A stretch of 64,000 nucleotides of DNA from contig NZ_BCTN01000002.1 in assembly GCF_001571305.1 (NCBI RefSeq), forward strand, positions 124,001 to 188,000, written 5' to 3'. This DNA is from Erwinia persicina NBRC 102418 (GTDB taxonomy: Bacteria > Pseudomonadota > Gammaproteobacteria > Enterobacterales > Enterobacteriaceae). Shown here piece after piece: positions 63,499 through 64,000 of the stretch; within the stretch, counting starts at the first letter, position 1, and each line of letters starts with the position of its first letter. The position numbers and the translations under genes are program-made. The notes below the pieces were generated by a model that saw only the letters and a program-made list of their open reading frames with translations, did not search any database and was not told the origin of the DNA.

Positions 63499-63987
63499 AT
63501 GCGTATCCATAATGAAAACCGCGTAGATAAACTCTATCGCCGGGTGAATACCACAACACGCCACCATTCAAATAATCCCGGCGCGGATTATCGCTGGGAA
63601 CGAAACCGGAAGAAAAGGGCAGATGAAGAATTACCGCAGCGTGAATCAATGCACAGTAAGCAACAGCGCGGTCTGGACTATTCTCCTCTGTTTCATTTTT
63701 TACTGAGTAAAATCGGTCAGAAGTGGGACGAGGTTTACAGCGAAGCGAAAAGCCGTCTGGACAGAGACGAGCCCATTTTCTGGTTAGTGGCCCGACACGA
63801 GCACAAGCAGCGGGACTACGTTTGCTGTGGCGACTTCAGCTTTTATCCTGGATTGTTTGTTGACGAGCTTGGGTTCCTCAGGCAGGTCAATCCACATATT
63901 ACGGCCGACGATATTCCGGTCACGTGCCGTTGCTGCACGCATACGTTTATCGGCGTGCCACTGTCTTGGAAAGAACCCGAGGAATAA
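63499..63987 (+). CDS. Hypothetical protein with paired cysteines
   Basis: A 162-residue cytoplasmic protein. The N-terminal 50 residues are basic and disordered-looking (RWERNRKKRADEEL). The C-terminal domain has SPLFHFLLSKIGQKWDEVYSEAKSRL, VCCGDFSFYPGLFVDELG and VTCRCCTHTFIGVPLSW. Four to five cysteines arranged as CC and CxCC suggest a zinc site. The family is not recognised. It lies at the window edge with 106 bp to the previous gene; the stop is inside the window. Confidence 0.7.
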   Translation: MRIHNENRVDKLYRRVNTTTRHHSNNPGADYRWERNRKKRADEELPQRESMHSKQQRGLDYSPLFHFLLSKIGQKWDEVYSEAKSRLDRDEPIFWLVARHEHKQRDYVCCGDFSFYPGLFVDELGFLRQVNPHITADDIPVTCRCCTHTFIGVPLSWKEPEE

Positions 63988-64000
63988 AGAGCAAAACGGC

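Noticed and set aside
1-64000. CRISPR arrays, tRNA or rRNA genes, integrases and IS elements
   Set aside because: No regularly spaced repeats, no tRNA- or rRNA-like sequence and no integrase or transposase frames were noticed by reading; a dedicated tRNA/CRISPR scan was not possible.

Overview
The window looks like chromosomal DNA of a member of Enterobacterales, most likely an Erwiniaceae (Erwinia/Pantoea-type) bacterium. The grounds are close resemblance to enterobacterial RhaA/RhaD/RhaM, SotB, GlsB/YneH, AdhP, YdcF, Mqo, BluF and YmjA, together with SrfABC, in moderately GC-rich DNA with dense coding. The genus is an inference; no rRNA or tRNA gene was seen. Most of the window is accessory metabolism, transport and regulation; no phage, IS element or CRISPR array is evident.

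Layout. 1-1750: end of a rhamnose operon (rhaA 3' end, rhaD, rhaM) and its terminator. 1757-6884: sugar efflux (sotB), glutaminase (glsB), two overlapping microproteins, a beta-hydroxyacid dehydrogenase, an Rrf2 regulator and a MarA/SoxS/RamA-type activator behind a cluster of inverted repeats. 7168-10465: a tight operon of a 2-oxoglutarate/Fe(II)-type oxygenase and a MetQ-N-I-like ABC importer. 10541-12561: AI-2E and AEC family membrane transporters. 12561-14604: an AT-rich, gene-poor stretch with a GrpB-like remnant, very small genes and a frameshifted lipoprotein. 14605-17120: PncC/CinA-like amidase, YmgB/AriR-like protein, YdeI/YgiW-type OB protein and a DUF421 pair. 17516-19272: an orphan sugar-binding protein and a barnase/barstar pair. 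19269-26073: srfABC, which meets barstar tail to tail.

26259-32885: Vat/CatB acetyltransferase, an Ala/Pro-rich lipoprotein, mqo, then a five-gene operon (cytochrome b561, TPR protein, ECF sigma factor, anti-sigma factor, NTF2-like protein). 32882-37552: a sigma-54 activator divergent from an aldehyde dehydrogenase and adhP; the gap holds inverted repeats and a GG-N10-GC promoter, so this looks like an inducible alcohol/aldehyde oxidation unit. 37646-42879: YdcF, LysR, a zinc-ribbon microprotein, DUF4385, a GNAT enzyme and a chemoreceptor. 42928-44136: BLUF-EAL photoreceptor. 44348-53192: a carbohydrate island with a Gfo/Idh/MocA oxidoreductase, BadF/NagK-type sugar kinase, ROK regulator, and a complete ABC importer split over two divergent units (ATPase plus GNAT enzyme on one side, binding protein and two permeases on the other). 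53207-63987: assorted small genes, including a second b561-like cytochrome, GFA protein, aldo/keto reductase with a divergent LysR, GT9 glycosyltransferase, MFS exporter, metallophosphoesterase, ymjA and several secreted or unknown proteins.

The best candidate for an incompletely understood system is srfABC. It pairs a single-pass membrane protein, a protein with actin/HSP70-type nucleotide motifs and a P-loop GTPase-like protein. It sits beside a secreted-RNase/inhibitor pair.
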